64,000 nucleotides of DNA from Thozetella sp. PMI_491 (lineage: Eukaryota; Ascomycota; Sordariomycetes; Chaetosphaeriales; Chaetosphaeriaceae): positions 992,001 to 1,056,000 of the forward strand of contig MU270032.1 of the NCBI GenBank assembly GCA_021432635.1. The letters run 5' to 3'. Each line of letters opens with the position of its first letter. The first letter of the stretch is position 1. Positions 31,060-42,022 of this stretch are shown piece by piece. The notes beneath the pieces are model-generated. The model saw only the letters and a program-made list of their open reading frames with translations. It had not been told where the DNA came from and made no database searches. Both the position numbers and the translations under genes were made by a program.

Positions 31060-32718
31060 CTAGCCGCCTGTATCCTCCTGGCTCAAACCGAGCGCATTAG
31101 CCTTGAACCAGGGCCAATAGACATTCTCCGTCCATGCTGCCAGGCGCTGGATACCCCAGAACGCCCGGTACACCCCAAGAGGGTCCGAGGTGGCACCGAA
31201 GCGCCGCTCCTGCCATAGGATAGTTTTCTGGTGGTTGCGGGTGGTGGCAACAAATTCCCAGTTGTGACCGTCCACGACGATGCCGGGCAGGAATGGGAGC
31301 CCATCTAGCGAGCCCCCGGCCTGGGCCGCAAGCCTTTCGAGGAGCCTCCAGTGTGCCATGTGCCAGATGCCGATCTGCAGCTGCGCCTCCTGCGTGTCCG
31401 ATGCCTTGCGCTTCTTCGTCTCGACACTGACCGTGAGCGGTGTGTTGCGGAATGGTGGGAACTCGGTATGATTCACGACATTTCCGGGCAGCCGCCGGCG
31501 GATCGCTCTGACTGCCTCCTGGGCTGCTGGGTCAGAATCAAGGCTGGGGTCGAGGAAGAGACTAAAGTCGACGCTCTTAGTCGTCATATCAGAAAGAAGG
31601 TACTCGGACATCACCGCTGCCGTGGTACTGGTCGAATAAAGTATCAGCTCTGCGAGGCTCTTACTAGATATTGGGGGAGGGGGGACGGGGAGCAAGTGAT
31701 CATGTCTACATACCAAGGCTCAACTCCGGCCAGCCTTCGCTGCTCAACCCCACCAGAGCTCTCTTCAGGCCCGTTTATCGCTGCGCAGAGCAGAGGGCAG
31801 TGGACCAGCATATTCCACCCCGATTCCGCCTGCTCCTTCTCTTGGCATCTCTTGGCGCTCTGCAGGATGGACGTAACGGTTTCCACCGTTGGGGCAGATC
31901 CAATGCTGTCTCGAGCAGAGGGCGAATCGGCGTACATGAAATCATGAAATTCGAAGGAAGGGTCTCGAAGGGCTCGTCGTTCGATAGAGTCCTATTTATC
32001 ACCGCCGACAAGCAGGCAGAAATCAGCATGTGCATCCACAAGAGTCGAGAGGATTCGGTACGACGGGGCTAGTGAGAGCGTCGCTTACCTTGTCAGCCGG
32101 AGAGAGCACATGATATCCAGTCTCGCACCGGCTCATCTCTTTAACAAAAGCGGCCAACGGGGCCGGTAGCGAAGGGTTAGAGAGATCTAGCTGGCGCGAC
32201 TCGAGGCCGTCGTCCTTGACCTCGAGAGCAGCTATCCTCTTCCGTGGCGAGGATCTGCCCGAGGCGCGCGAAGAACCCGAAACCGAAGACCGTCCGGATT
32301 CGGAAGCTGCGTGTGATACTGCTGCGGAGAATGCAGTATTACGGGCGGCCCGGGGCGTGATCATGCTCTCCTCATCTTCAGTTTCACCCCTCATGACGCC
32401 CGCCCTCTCGGGGCTGTCGAATCGGCCTACCGTCGCCTGGCCGGTCCGCCGCCTCTTAGGCTGTGGCTGTCCGGGAGTTGCACTCTCAGACATTTCGACG
32501 AACTCGGTTGGCGGGGAATCCGGGGGCGAGAGAGGATGTTGTCGTGCGCCGTCGCGCCGTCGTTTGGTGCCGTGGCTGCTGCTAGCCGTCGCACTCTCGG
32601 CCTGCCGAACGAGCTCGATTTCGAAGTCGCAAGGCTGTAAACTGGCAAGTGAATCAATCCAGTTCTGAATATCGATGATTTCCCTCATGGCTGGGAGGGC
32701 GATGGCGGGTGCAGTCAA
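31060..32718 (-). CDS. Fungal PD-(D/E)XK nuclease-like protein
   Basis: Three exons (32718-32090 region ending at 32089, 31991-31714, 31663-31060) give 503 aa; introns 31992-32088 (97 bp, phase 0) and 31664-31713 (50 bp, phase 2). The N-terminus has the family's FEIELVRQAES start, KRRR motifs and a Ser/Pro-rich low-complexity region with possible nuclear signals. The middle exon carries APTVETVTSILQSAKRCQ and WNMLVHCPLL. The C-terminal nuclease-fold core shows VDFSLFLDP (Asp335), SVETK (Glu384, Lys386) and AQLQIG (Gln397), that is D...ExK...Q. This matches the lineage-expanded fungal PDDEXK-like domain proteins found in accessory regions, whose role is not established. Metal-binding residues look intact, so nuclease activity is possible. 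The exon model is strongly supported by frame and family order. Confidence 0.9.
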
Positions 32719-35034
32719 TGCGACTCGCGGCCTCTAGGTCGCGTCATTAGCTGTCGGCGACAAATTGACATTGGGTCGTGCTGGTTGTCAGGGCAACACA
32801 ACCCCACCTCCATATCCCCGCATTTGGACGAATCGCAGCCCGCCTTCACGGCTCCCACCTGACGGTCAAATGACATCACGAAATCATCTAGCAATCTCGT
32901 GTGGGTTTGCAGTATTAGCCTACTATTTTCTACTTCATACTGGGCATGGGTCGCGATACTTTTTACCAGGGTATCTTACAATCTGTGAAACTTGTATCTT
33001 TGTCATGCTTGCCCTAACCCCCCCCCCCCACCCCCCCGATCTTGGCTTCTTGTGAGTGCTGTTGAACTATGGAGTGCATAGACAGGCAGCGAGTCGCACA
33101 CCTTTTCAGGAGTAACGTTACTCCGCTCGGGCTGAGATCACATCTATAAGCTCTAAAAGGAAGCACAGATCCCATATCGGCATACTAGACATTAGGTGCA
33201 GCCCGCATCGTGCAGTATCCGTTCTCTCCGACATCGTCTAGAAGTATAGACGTGATGAGACGAAGATGGCCAAGGGCGTCTTAATGCTCCATGTGTTCTT
33301 GGACTGAAATTTTTTTCCGGCTAGGAAACATGCTCGGAAGGCCTTGAAAAGGCGAGTTTTTTTTAGTTTTTTTTTTTTACTTCGGCGAGCTACATAGCAC
33401 TCGTATAGCAGACTGCTGGCCTTCGCCTTCACCTTTCAAATGTACCCACTAAGGGTGATACGCCGAGGGAGGTGGAAGCGAGACAGTGCGTTATTCCTAG
33501 CATTACCTTATTCGCTGATTTTATCGGTCCGTTGGGCGCCAAGATCGGGGATTGGCCACGAGTTCCGGGTTCGCAGCTATTCGGGGAAATCAAGATCTAG
33601 GAGGCGCTGGCCAAAAGACCCTGATCATTTAAGAGACCAGGTCAACCCGGAGTAGCCAGTACAGCTAAGGTGCTGGCAGATAATCGCCGCCAGGGCCCCA
33701 CGTGCGGAACGCAAAAGAATATAACCTATCCGGGTGTGGGCAACGTGCGGGCGACGGTATTAGATTGGGCTTAATCTGTCCAGCGAATAGTGTGGCCTGG
33801 AAGATGAGATGCCCACGCGGCTGGTGCGTAATTAATGCTGTCTACATAGACTACATCGTTTCATGTAATCCCCGCAGGGACCATAACTGGGGAAGACAAC
33901 TGCTTGTGGCGCGTCAATCTGGTCAGGGTCTCAGCATCTCTACGCACGAACCCAAACCCCCCTTCTTCCTCAACAGTAGCACTAATGAATGGCGGGTCTG
34001 TTTTTCTTCTGATATATCCCCGAGAATTTATAAATAGAAGGTCCCCTTACCATACGCACGCCTCATTCCTACAGCGGGGCTTTGTGCGTTGCTCGTTTCG
34101 GCACTTGTTTGGAGACAAATTCCTATCCCTATGTCGCGCTAACCAGCACATCAAGTGCTCGAGGACTTGAGGGGCTTAAAATGCCGTAGATGCATAGGTA
34201 ACTCGCGTGCTGGCTGCTGAGCTTGGTGCCGCTATACTGAAAAATTTGGCGCGACGCCTTATCCAGCGTGACAATGGCAACTTTGCTCGCTGACTCGGGT
34301 CAATTGCCCTCGGTCGACCGACCGACACCAATACCTTCGATCACTCTTAAGCCGCTTCATCTTGAAGTCAACTTATCGACAGGGGAGTTCACCAGAGCGC
34401 CCCCCACATAGCCGGTAGTGCGGGATTATCACCCAATATAAACTACTCCAACATCATAGTTCCGACTTCCGAGGGACGGCTCGCTAAAAGAGCAACCGCT
34501 CATAGCCGGTTGGTACCCCGACTGGTCGATGCGGCTTCCCCGCCCACCTGGACATACAATCAAGCAGCCAGAATTCTGATAGAGGCTACCGCGGTGTCGC
34601 TTCTGGCCGTTCCAATAATTAAATCACCCTGGGCAATATAACCCCAGATAGCCCCGGATCCGCACCCCAACCACTCGTTTGGCCTCATGCATTTTACCAG
34701 CATCGACAGTTGGATCAAAGCGCGTTGTCTCCGACGCAGAATCTAGATGGTCCCAGCTCGCCAAGGCGCCGTTTATGAAGATGAGATGTCTGGCACAGAG
34801 AAACACCAATGTTTCCCCTCCTCAAGCGTACTCGCCCGGGATGCAATGAGGCCGGATAAAATGTAGCATCTACCTGGCTCGCTTCCCAAGCGATGTCTAA
34901 CCTACTTGGAGCAGCATGAGCAAGGCTCCCGGGGTATAAGAGAATGGATAGCTCCGTAGAGTATGAATGACCAGTTAGTAGTAGGCACGGTTGTGTTTCT
35001 GATTACCGGGAAACTCGATTACTACCAAGGAATT
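32719..35034. other. Gene-poor region with homopolymers
   Basis: No gene is supported across 2.3 kb. It contains a C-run broken by one A (33018-33037), two T-runs split by AG (33357-33378), and a perfect 16-bp palindrome GGAGTAACGTTACTCC (33109-33124). Confidence 0.5.
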
Positions 35035-36728
35035 ATGAAGTATCTCAGCATCTTTGGGGGGCTTGGCCTCTCCCTGGCCTCCCTGGTACTTTCTCAGGAA
35101 GCTGGACCGTTGGCTCCTGCAGTGCAGCCTGTGCGACGTCAGTTTTGTGGTATGTTCGAGGACTGTGAGGGTATGTTGCGCAACTCTTGAATGTGTAGCC
35201 ATGAGCGAGCTCCTAACTGCAAAATTCTCCCCTAGACGAGTGCGGGCTGAATCGTGACTGTGAGGCGGATGAGGTTTGTCGCCAGGGTCAGTGTGTCGCC
35301 ATCCGTAGCACCACCCGGCTGCCGCTGCCCAGGAACAGCACTGCTCGCGTGCCGACAGCCACCACCCGGCCTGCAAACGTCACCGCCGGTCGGCCCACCG
35401 CCAGGCCGACCGCCGCCTGTAGATGGGCTGGGCACTGTGCCGGTGAGCCGTCACTCCTAAAGAAATGCTGTACACGACCGGCTGCTGACAGAGTTTCTAG
35501 GGGATCTCTGCGAGACATATGATGACTGTGACGGGAATATGATCTGCCGCTCTGGCCGCTGCGCTGCTCTCAATGCGACAATGACTACGCGGCAGCCGAC
35601 TGTCCCAAGTCGACCAACAATTACTGGCCGGCCGGCGAACACAACCCACATCACGATTACGCGCCGGCCCACGACGACCTTGGAGCCCCCAGCGAGACCG
35701 ACCAGCTCCTGCGATTGGGCCGGACATTGTGCTGGTAGGCACTCATAGCCCTCTTTCGTAGCCGACTCATCTCTGACATGATAATATCTAGGAGATCTGT
35801 GTGACGACGAGGATGACTGTGATGGCTTGATGATCTGCCGACAGGGTCGCTGCGCTGCCCTCAACGCGACCTTGACAACTGGGCGGCCGACCCCACCTGT
35901 GCGGTCTACGACGATAAGTGCGTCAGCAAACTCAACCATCACGCGGCGGCCGACCCCACCTGGGCGGTCTACGACGATAAGTGCGTCAGCGAACTCAACC
36001 ATCACGCGGCGGCCGACGGGCCCTGTACGGTCGACGATTAGCCCTTCGGTGAACTCGACCATCACACGCCAGCCGACACCCCCGGTACGGTCGACAACGA
36101 TCAGCCGGTCAGCGAACTCGACAATTACACAGCGGCCAACGACCCCAGTGCGGCCAACCCCCACCGTCCGCTCCACGAGTTCTAGCCACGACAACAGCAC
36201 CAGCCGCGCGACTACAAAGCCTCTACCCCCGACCTCGCGGCCAACTACCCTGCAGCCCACAGCAAGACCGACGGCGCTGTGCAGCTGGGCCGGACACTGC
36301 GCTGGTAAACACCCCTCCACAGAGACTTGTTGAAGAATCCTACCTGATGCCCTCGCCAGGTGATGAGTGCGAGACATATGACGATTGCGATGGCGACATG
36401 ATCTGCCGCGCCGGCCGCTGCGGCCCTCTTCTCGAGACTTCGACATCGCCGGCAAGACAGCCCACCACGACACATCCAGCAACAACAAGCAGCCCCACGA
36501 CTACTCGGAGTACCCCCACTATAGGCAGGCCGATCACCAGTCGCCCTGCAGGCGTGGCTCCGGGATGTAGTGCGAACAACGCGGCAGGCTGCGTTGGTAT
36601 GTGCGGCTTACCGTACACTGCCCCAATACTGAAACGAGCTAACACCCAATATAGGCCATTCCTGTAAAACTGACACCGATTGTGGCTCCGGTCTCGTACT
36701 CTGCAAGGCCGGGACGTGTAGCCTCTAA
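35035..36728 (+). CDS. Secreted modular cysteine-rich protein, symmetric exons
   Basis: Six exons (35035-35170, 35236-35442, 35501-35734, 35792-36304, 36360-36596, 36655-36728) give about 466 aa with a signal peptide (GLGLSLASLVLS). Introns are 55-65 bp and all lie in phase 1, so the four internal exons (207, 234, 513 and 237 bp) are multiples of three. Each intron falls at the same place in a repeated module. A module is C-x4-DC-x5-C-x4-C, as in LCETYDDCDGNMICRSGRC, followed by a Thr/Pro/Arg-rich linker with N-glycosylation sites and WAGHCAG. The five modules resemble dickkopf-like or small carbohydrate-binding cysteine knots, but I do not recognise the family. The fourth exon has an expanded linker of 63-bp repeats. 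An alternative first donor at 35150 would shorten exon 1 by 21 bases. It is likely an extracellular protein with repeated ligand sites. Confidence 0.85.
35884..36150 (+). repeat. 63-bp in-frame linker repeat
   Basis: Units beginning CGGCCGACCCC start at 35884, 35947, 36010, 36070 and 36133, with periods of 63, 63, 60 and 63 bp. The first two are almost identical. They encode 21-residue Thr/Pro/Ser linkers of the type RRPTPPVRSTTISASANSTI, each with an N-glycosylation sequon. Confidence 0.9.
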
Positions 36729-37654
36729 TCCCCATTTCCAGCGCTTTGCATTGTGGAAGATGGCGACCAACACCTTCTGCCCCGTGTGGACAGAGCAACC
36801 ATACTCACATGCTGTCATCAGTCACATGGTATATAGTCGCTCGGGATTTGCTTCCGTTCATTCATTTACACAGTTCCAAAATTGGTGGAAAAGAATGGAC
36901 AAAAACTGCATCGAAGCTTGCTGTGCATGAAGAAAGCTATGACAAAGATTCAGGAGCATCATGTGTAAGGTCGCTAAGACACTCAATTCTGTGTCGAGTC
37001 CGGTCTTTAGTGATATTGCCAAAATGCGAAAAACTATTTATGCCTCTGAAAGACGAGAGGGTGTTTGAGTCTCCAAGGCTCGCTAATCGGAGAAAAGTTG
37101 ACCGCCACCATATGGTTCCCGCCAAATCTTTGTAATTGTCCGGTTAATCCATATTAGATTTAACTGTAGTGTGGTAAATCTCTGTATTCCCTTTTATAGG
37201 AAGTACCGCCCCTCCTAGAAAGCACCTTATATATCCAGGGTACAGCACGTGCTTCCAGCGCTTCCAGGGCCATTTTCATCCTATCTAACAGTACTCATGG
37301 CATCTTCATGGGATTTCCATGATATCTTAGCAAATCACTAGCTACCAGAGCCATGCAATGTTAGCACTTGGTAGCACCCCAATAAACCTCTTCTACACGA
37401 AGAACACTTTGGGGCGTGGAAATATCACATTTCCTTTGATTGAGGGCGAGAGTGAAAAATTTGAAAAGACCAATCGGTATATTCCAAGCTATTTACGCAA
37501 AGAATTCGTGAAAAAAAAATACAAAGAAATTCTCCTTCTCTAGCCCACCAGAGGGTATTCACTTGTTCAACGAACAATGCCAATTTTCAAACTTTCTCTC
37601 ATGGCCACTGCTTAGCGTAGTTCAGGCACCGAGATGATGGAATGGAGATACTAC
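36729..37654. other. Convergent intergenic
   Basis: AT-richer sequence between the modular cysteine-rich gene (plus) and the Pro/Ser/Gly-rich gene (minus). No gene is supported. Confidence 0.5.
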
Positions 37655-38629
37655 TTAGGCGCTTGCGCTAGGTGCCGGGGGTTGCTGAGAACCTGTGCGG
37701 GTGCGTGTCTCAAATCCGCTTCGCGGAGCCCCAGTCGGCACGCCGGAAGGTGGAGGCCCCGAGGGAGCTGCCCCGGCGCCAGACGGGAAAGCGCCTGAGG
37801 GCATGGGCCCAGATGGAGCAGGTCCAGTGGGTGCAGAGCCGGATGGAGGAGGCGGCGGGGCGCTGGAGGTCGCACGACGGGCAAGTTCAGTGGGAGCGGC
37901 GCCCGACGGAGGGGTTCCCGAAAGGGGAGAGCCAGAAGGAGGGATGCCAGAAGGCGGGGCTCCGGACGGAGGAGTGTCTGAAGGTGGGGCACCGGAGCGA
38001 GCAGCATCAAATGCGCCAGAGGGTGCCGGACCTGATGGAGCAGCTCCGGATGGCGGAGGGCCAGAGGGGATAGCTCCCGAAGGCGGCGGGCCGGACGGGG
38101 CAGGACCGGAGCGAGTACCGGAATCTTGTCGCTTCTGCACGCTGGTGGGCAGCGCAAGGGGTGTTCCCGAAGGAGGAGCTCCCGATGGGGGAGTACCCGA
38201 GGGAGGTGGGCCAGAAAATGCGCCAGAGGGAGGGGGCCCGGTAGGGGCGGCTCCAGAGGGCGGTGTGCCGGAGTGCGGCGGCCTAGACAAGGCCGGCCCC
38301 GAGAAGGCGCCAGAGGGGGGAGAGCCATTGGGCGAGGAAGCCGTCGTCTCCGCCCTCCGCTCAACTCCGGTAGGCATATCCGAAGGCGGCACACCCGAGG
38401 GCGGCGCACCAGTAGGAGAGCCAGACGGGCGAGGGGGCGGCGTGCCAGAAGGAGGAATACCGGTAGGAGGGGCGCCGGATGGCATGCCGCTCGGGAAACC
38501 CGAGCCCATGGGCGGCGGTCCGCTCGGGGTAGCATCGAGAGAACTGACGTCCCTAGCAATGTTTGGCCCGAACCGGAAGGCCGTCACCGTGGTGGAGATC
38601 AGAGCTAGTGCGACTGCGTTGACCTTCAT
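37655..38629 (-). CDS. Secreted Pro/Ser/Gly-rich protein with Kex2-like sites
   Basis: Single exon of 324 aa with a signal peptide (VNAVALALISTTVTA). Nearly the whole mature part is made of PPSGAPPSG-like units. Three dibasic sites break the series: ERRAE (91-92), QKRQD (166-167) and ARRAT (251-252), spaced 75 and 85 residues apart. Kex2 would cut after each in the Golgi, giving four Pro/Ser/Gly-rich segments. This layout fits fungal Kex2-processed repeat proteins, some of which are surface hydrophobic peptides or precursors of modified peptides. The segments here are long and low in aromatic residues, so a wall or matrix role is at least as likely as a peptide product. The 321-residue frame on the opposite strand is a shadow of the repeat. 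The neighbour across the next gap is a P450. Confidence 0.85.
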   Translation of the reverse strand: MKVNAVALALISTTVTAFRFGPNIARDVSSLDATPSGPPPMGSGFPSGMPSGAPPTGIPPSGTPPPRPSGSPTGAPPSGVPPSDMPTGVERRAETTASSPNGSPPSGAFSGPALSRPPHSGTPPSGAAPTGPPPSGAFSGPPPSGTPPSGAPPSGTPLALPTSVQKRQDSGTRSGPAPSGPPPSGAIPSGPPPSGAAPSGPAPSGAFDAARSGAPPSDTPPSGAPPSGIPPSGSPLSGTPPSGAAPTELARRATSSAPPPPPSGSAPTGPAPSGPMPSGAFPSGAGAAPSGPPPSGVPTGAPRSGFETRTRTGSQQPPAPSASA

Positions 38630-40152
38630 CTTGTCTCGTGGGAAGACTGAAGCTGGCTAAGTTCGGGGTGACAGACGAGCTCGCAAGCAGTGACAAGGGC
38701 TAGGCACAAGTAGAAGAGAGGAATCAGAACGAGTACCTGTCTCGGAGGGATGAATTGAAGTCAAATATGAACGCAGAGAGCGGAGAAAGGAAGAGGAAGA
38801 AACGTGAAGGTTGATATGCTGTGTTGGAGCTGGATGAGCTAAAGATCAAGACATGATTCTAGGAAGCATCGCATCCTTTTATCCCCAACCAGCCTCGATG
38901 AGCTCACGTCGGCCTCTTCCAACTACAAGAGCCTAGGGCCACCAAGAGGATCATTACGACATCGCGTTCAATCTACTTGTGGCTTACAACGAACACACAA
39001 GCAAAGGGACAGCCCCTCTACGAGTTCACGGCGATGCGCCACCAGGGCTAGCACCGGACGACGAGGATCTGCGGCTTGCGGACAACGACGACTTGACGTG
39101 GATCCCAATATTTGCGTTTCCAAGCGAACCCCCTGGCTTTCGCGGCCCTAGATCGCTATTCGCCGGTTTTGTTTGCTCTGAGATCCACTTGATCGACTAC
39201 GGCCTGGCCACCAGCCCAAGGTGCCAGCTCAGCCAGTATAGGGCTGGGATGGTGGGGCCGCGCTCAGCCCACCGGCCGTCCGATTGCACCCCTGGCGGGT
39301 CCAGCTTAGAGCTCGGCTAGACACCAACAGACGAAGCATGGGCTGGAAAGGGGGTGGGGAGCTGACGACGCCTCCCAGCGAGCCATGCCAGGCCAGGGGA
39401 TCGGCGCAGGGGAACGGTCGCCGATAAACGTCGCCGCGGGGAGGCGTTTCTTTTTGACAGTGGCATGTTTCACGTTGATGCTTTGGGTGAACCGGACCCT
39501 AAACCAGGCTCATAGCTTCCGCACTAGAACACCCCAAAGAGACTGCATCTTGCCATTGCGTGTCCAGGGCCCCGCCTCAGTTCGACTCCAAAATCTGAGG
39601 GAACCAATCGCCCCTCCAGAGCATCAGCATCGCGGGCCGAGGTGCTTCGGCACATCCTGCGGGTTGAGGACTTCGCGCCTCTTGGCACAATGACTCGAGC
39701 CTGGGCTTCCGGGAGGCTGTCTACGCGCTACCGCCACCACACCGCGGCACCCACCAGCAGTGGGGACCCGGGCTCGTCACCAAGACCTTTCTATACTTAG
39801 CACATCTATGATTCGGATGATCCGCAACCTCTCGCCACCGGTGGTTTCAGTCGCGACTCCTGGCTGGCCAAGGGGCTAGGACACTGGCAGTCTGGGCCGT
39901 GGTTGCTCGTGAAGGCTTGGGATTCTCACCCGAATCGCGCCACGCGCGTTCGATAGAAGTCAATAAGCTGATCTCAAAGCGAACGGATCATATCAAGTCC
40001 CGGTGTGCCACGTAGGTCACTTCGTCACATAAGCCCCCTCACTAAATATTGGGGCTAGCTCCTCGATCGAAAGAACACACAGCCATTATTATGTTCTATC
40101 CAGTCCAAACTTCTCTCCTCATATCCAATACTCTTACTAAGAACTTCGAATC
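38630..40152. other. Intergenic
   Basis: About 1.5 kb upstream of the Pro/Ser/Gly-rich gene and beyond the 3' end of the P450 gene. Short frames occur, but none has a recognisable domain or splice structure. Confidence 0.5.
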
Positions 40153-42022
40153 CTAGACGAAACTCTTCAGGCCGGTGTCCTCCGTCACTTTCACCCACAT
40201 ATTCTCCTCGATGAAGATCATATAGCTCTGTGAGTCCCAAGGTCTAGTTGGGTCCGTGAGCTGAAAGTCAAACACACGAAAGAGCTGCACAATTCAAGCA
40301 AATGCATTAGCGCATGGCATGGTTTGATGACAGCTCACAAGGGAAGTTACCTCAAAGAACACTTTATTAAGTTCCATGAATGCCACGGGTTTGCCGGCAC
40401 ACATCCATCGGCCGTAGCCAAACGCCAGCTCGACGACCCGCTCCATCTCCACGCGGACGTCATCGGGGGCATCAGTGAAACGCTCCGGCCGGAAGAGATG
40501 AGCATCTTCTCCGAAATGCTTCTTGGACCGGAGTAGCGAGGCCGTATTCATGCCTATGGCCGTGCCACCAGGTATGAACATGCCATGGATGGTCTCACCC
40601 TCTGGAGGTACCGATTTCATAAAGGGGCCAGAAGCCGGTGCGCGAATCCGGATTCCCTCATAGATGAGTGCCTTGAGGGAAAGGGGTGGTTCAGTGCCTA
40701 TTTTATCTGACTCTCCGTGGGACAACAATCCCCGATACTAGGAGGGAGGGGGGTATGTTTTTGCTGTCAGATTAACTCACCTGCAGATACGGTATCCTAC
40801 GAGCTTGCTCAAATGTGATTGGAGTAGATGCAGTTTCTTCCTGCGCTGCTGTAGCAATGGTTTGCTTGAGCTTTTGGTATACCGTAGGGTTTACCAAAAT
40901 GTTGAGCATGGTGATTCGAATAACGGAAGCCACCGTGTCGGAACCAGCAATGATCATGAAGAGACCCTCGCTCTCGCACTCGGTCTGGCTCATACCGTGG
41001 CGCATCCAGGATTGCTTCATAAAATTCCGTCCAGCGTTAGTCACAACAGAGACAGATTCGAGTCGAAGAAATTATCATAGGCATCGTTACCATCATGTCT
41101 TTCTGATCCTTAACATCCGATGCAAACCGACGAGCTACCACATCTCGAGAGGCACTGGGCGGCGTATGTCAGAACAGCGGTCATTCTTGTCAACCATTGC
41201 GAGGTGATAACGCGTCATGAAGAGAAGTAAGAGATAGTACCTCATTACCCGGCCCATTCCCTTTTGATCAGTGTACTTTGGCCCAAGAAGCCTGAGAAAT
41301 AAGCTAGAGTACATGACCGAGCGGATCCAGGGCACGTCATTTGTCAACGAGATGATGGGCCAGTTGGCGCGGACGCCACCTAGGAAATCGTACAAGTCCG
41401 TGTCTTGTTTCAGATAGCCGAAAGGCTGGCCGAAGGCCACGTGGGTAATCACATCCATGGTGAAGAACGACGTGACGAGAGCAAAGTCGAGTGGGCGCGC
41501 ACTGGCGCCTTTGGAGAGGTACTTGCTGCGTAGCAGGGAGATGAAGGCCGCTACCTGGCTGTCAACATCGCTCTCTAGTGAGGGCGTGTCACGGCCGTTA
41601 TAACCAGCCGCAGTCTTAGCCTTCAGAGTATCGTGGGCGGCTGTGTCCGTCAGAGTGAACATGGTGTCGTAGAACGGGTTCCAGCGACTGCCACGGTACC
41701 ATGGATCGCGGTTGTAGGAACGCCTGGCACCCGAGATGCGCCGCAGGAGCTCCGCGTCGTCGGTAGTCAAGTAATTCGGTCCGATGCGTACCAGAGGACC
41801 GTAACGCTCGCCGAATTCGCGGAGCACATACCACTGTTTTCCGCTCCACGTCGTGCGGGCTAGCCATAGGTACGAAAAATGCGCAAGCCACGGCCCAGGC
41901 ACATGACGGAGGCGGTACCAAGAATGAAGCTGTGATACTAGATATACTACCACAAGAAGTAGACTGAGAGAGGGCAAGAGCCATCCACTCTGGAGGGAGA
42001 AGTCAAGGCTGGGCCGCCACAT
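40153..42022 (-). CDS. Cytochrome P450 monooxygenase
   Basis: Five exons (42022-41241, 41154-41091, 41014-40781, 40671-40351, 40284-40153) give 510 aa; introns 86, 76, 109 and 66 bp, and the frame holds at every join. The open frame extends to a TTG at 42067, but the first ATG is at 42022, just before a membrane anchor (LLPSLSLLLVVVYLVSQL). Then come the proline hinge HVPGPW, the I-helix AGSDT (305-309), ExxR as EGIR (365-368), the PERF motif and the heme loop FGYGRWMCAG with the ligand Cys451. All catalytic elements are intact. It resembles the pisatin-demethylase-type fungal P450s. It should be an ER-anchored monooxygenase acting on a small organic molecule. It is the only P450 in the window and sits 1 kb from the carbonic anhydrase. 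Confidence 0.93.

Noticed and set aside
35457-36488. 343-residue minus-strand frame over the cysteine-module gene
   Set aside because: It crosses all the well-supported introns of the plus-strand gene and consists of repeat-derived valine/arginine-rich sequence.
37695-38660. 321-residue plus-strand frame rich in Gly, Glu and Pro
   Set aside because: It is antisense to the PPSG repeat gene, which has a proper start and signal peptide; the plus-strand frame has neither.
38979-39720. Possible gene fragments after the Pro/Ser/Gly-rich gene
   Set aside because: Short frames only, with no conserved motif and no splice sites that join them.
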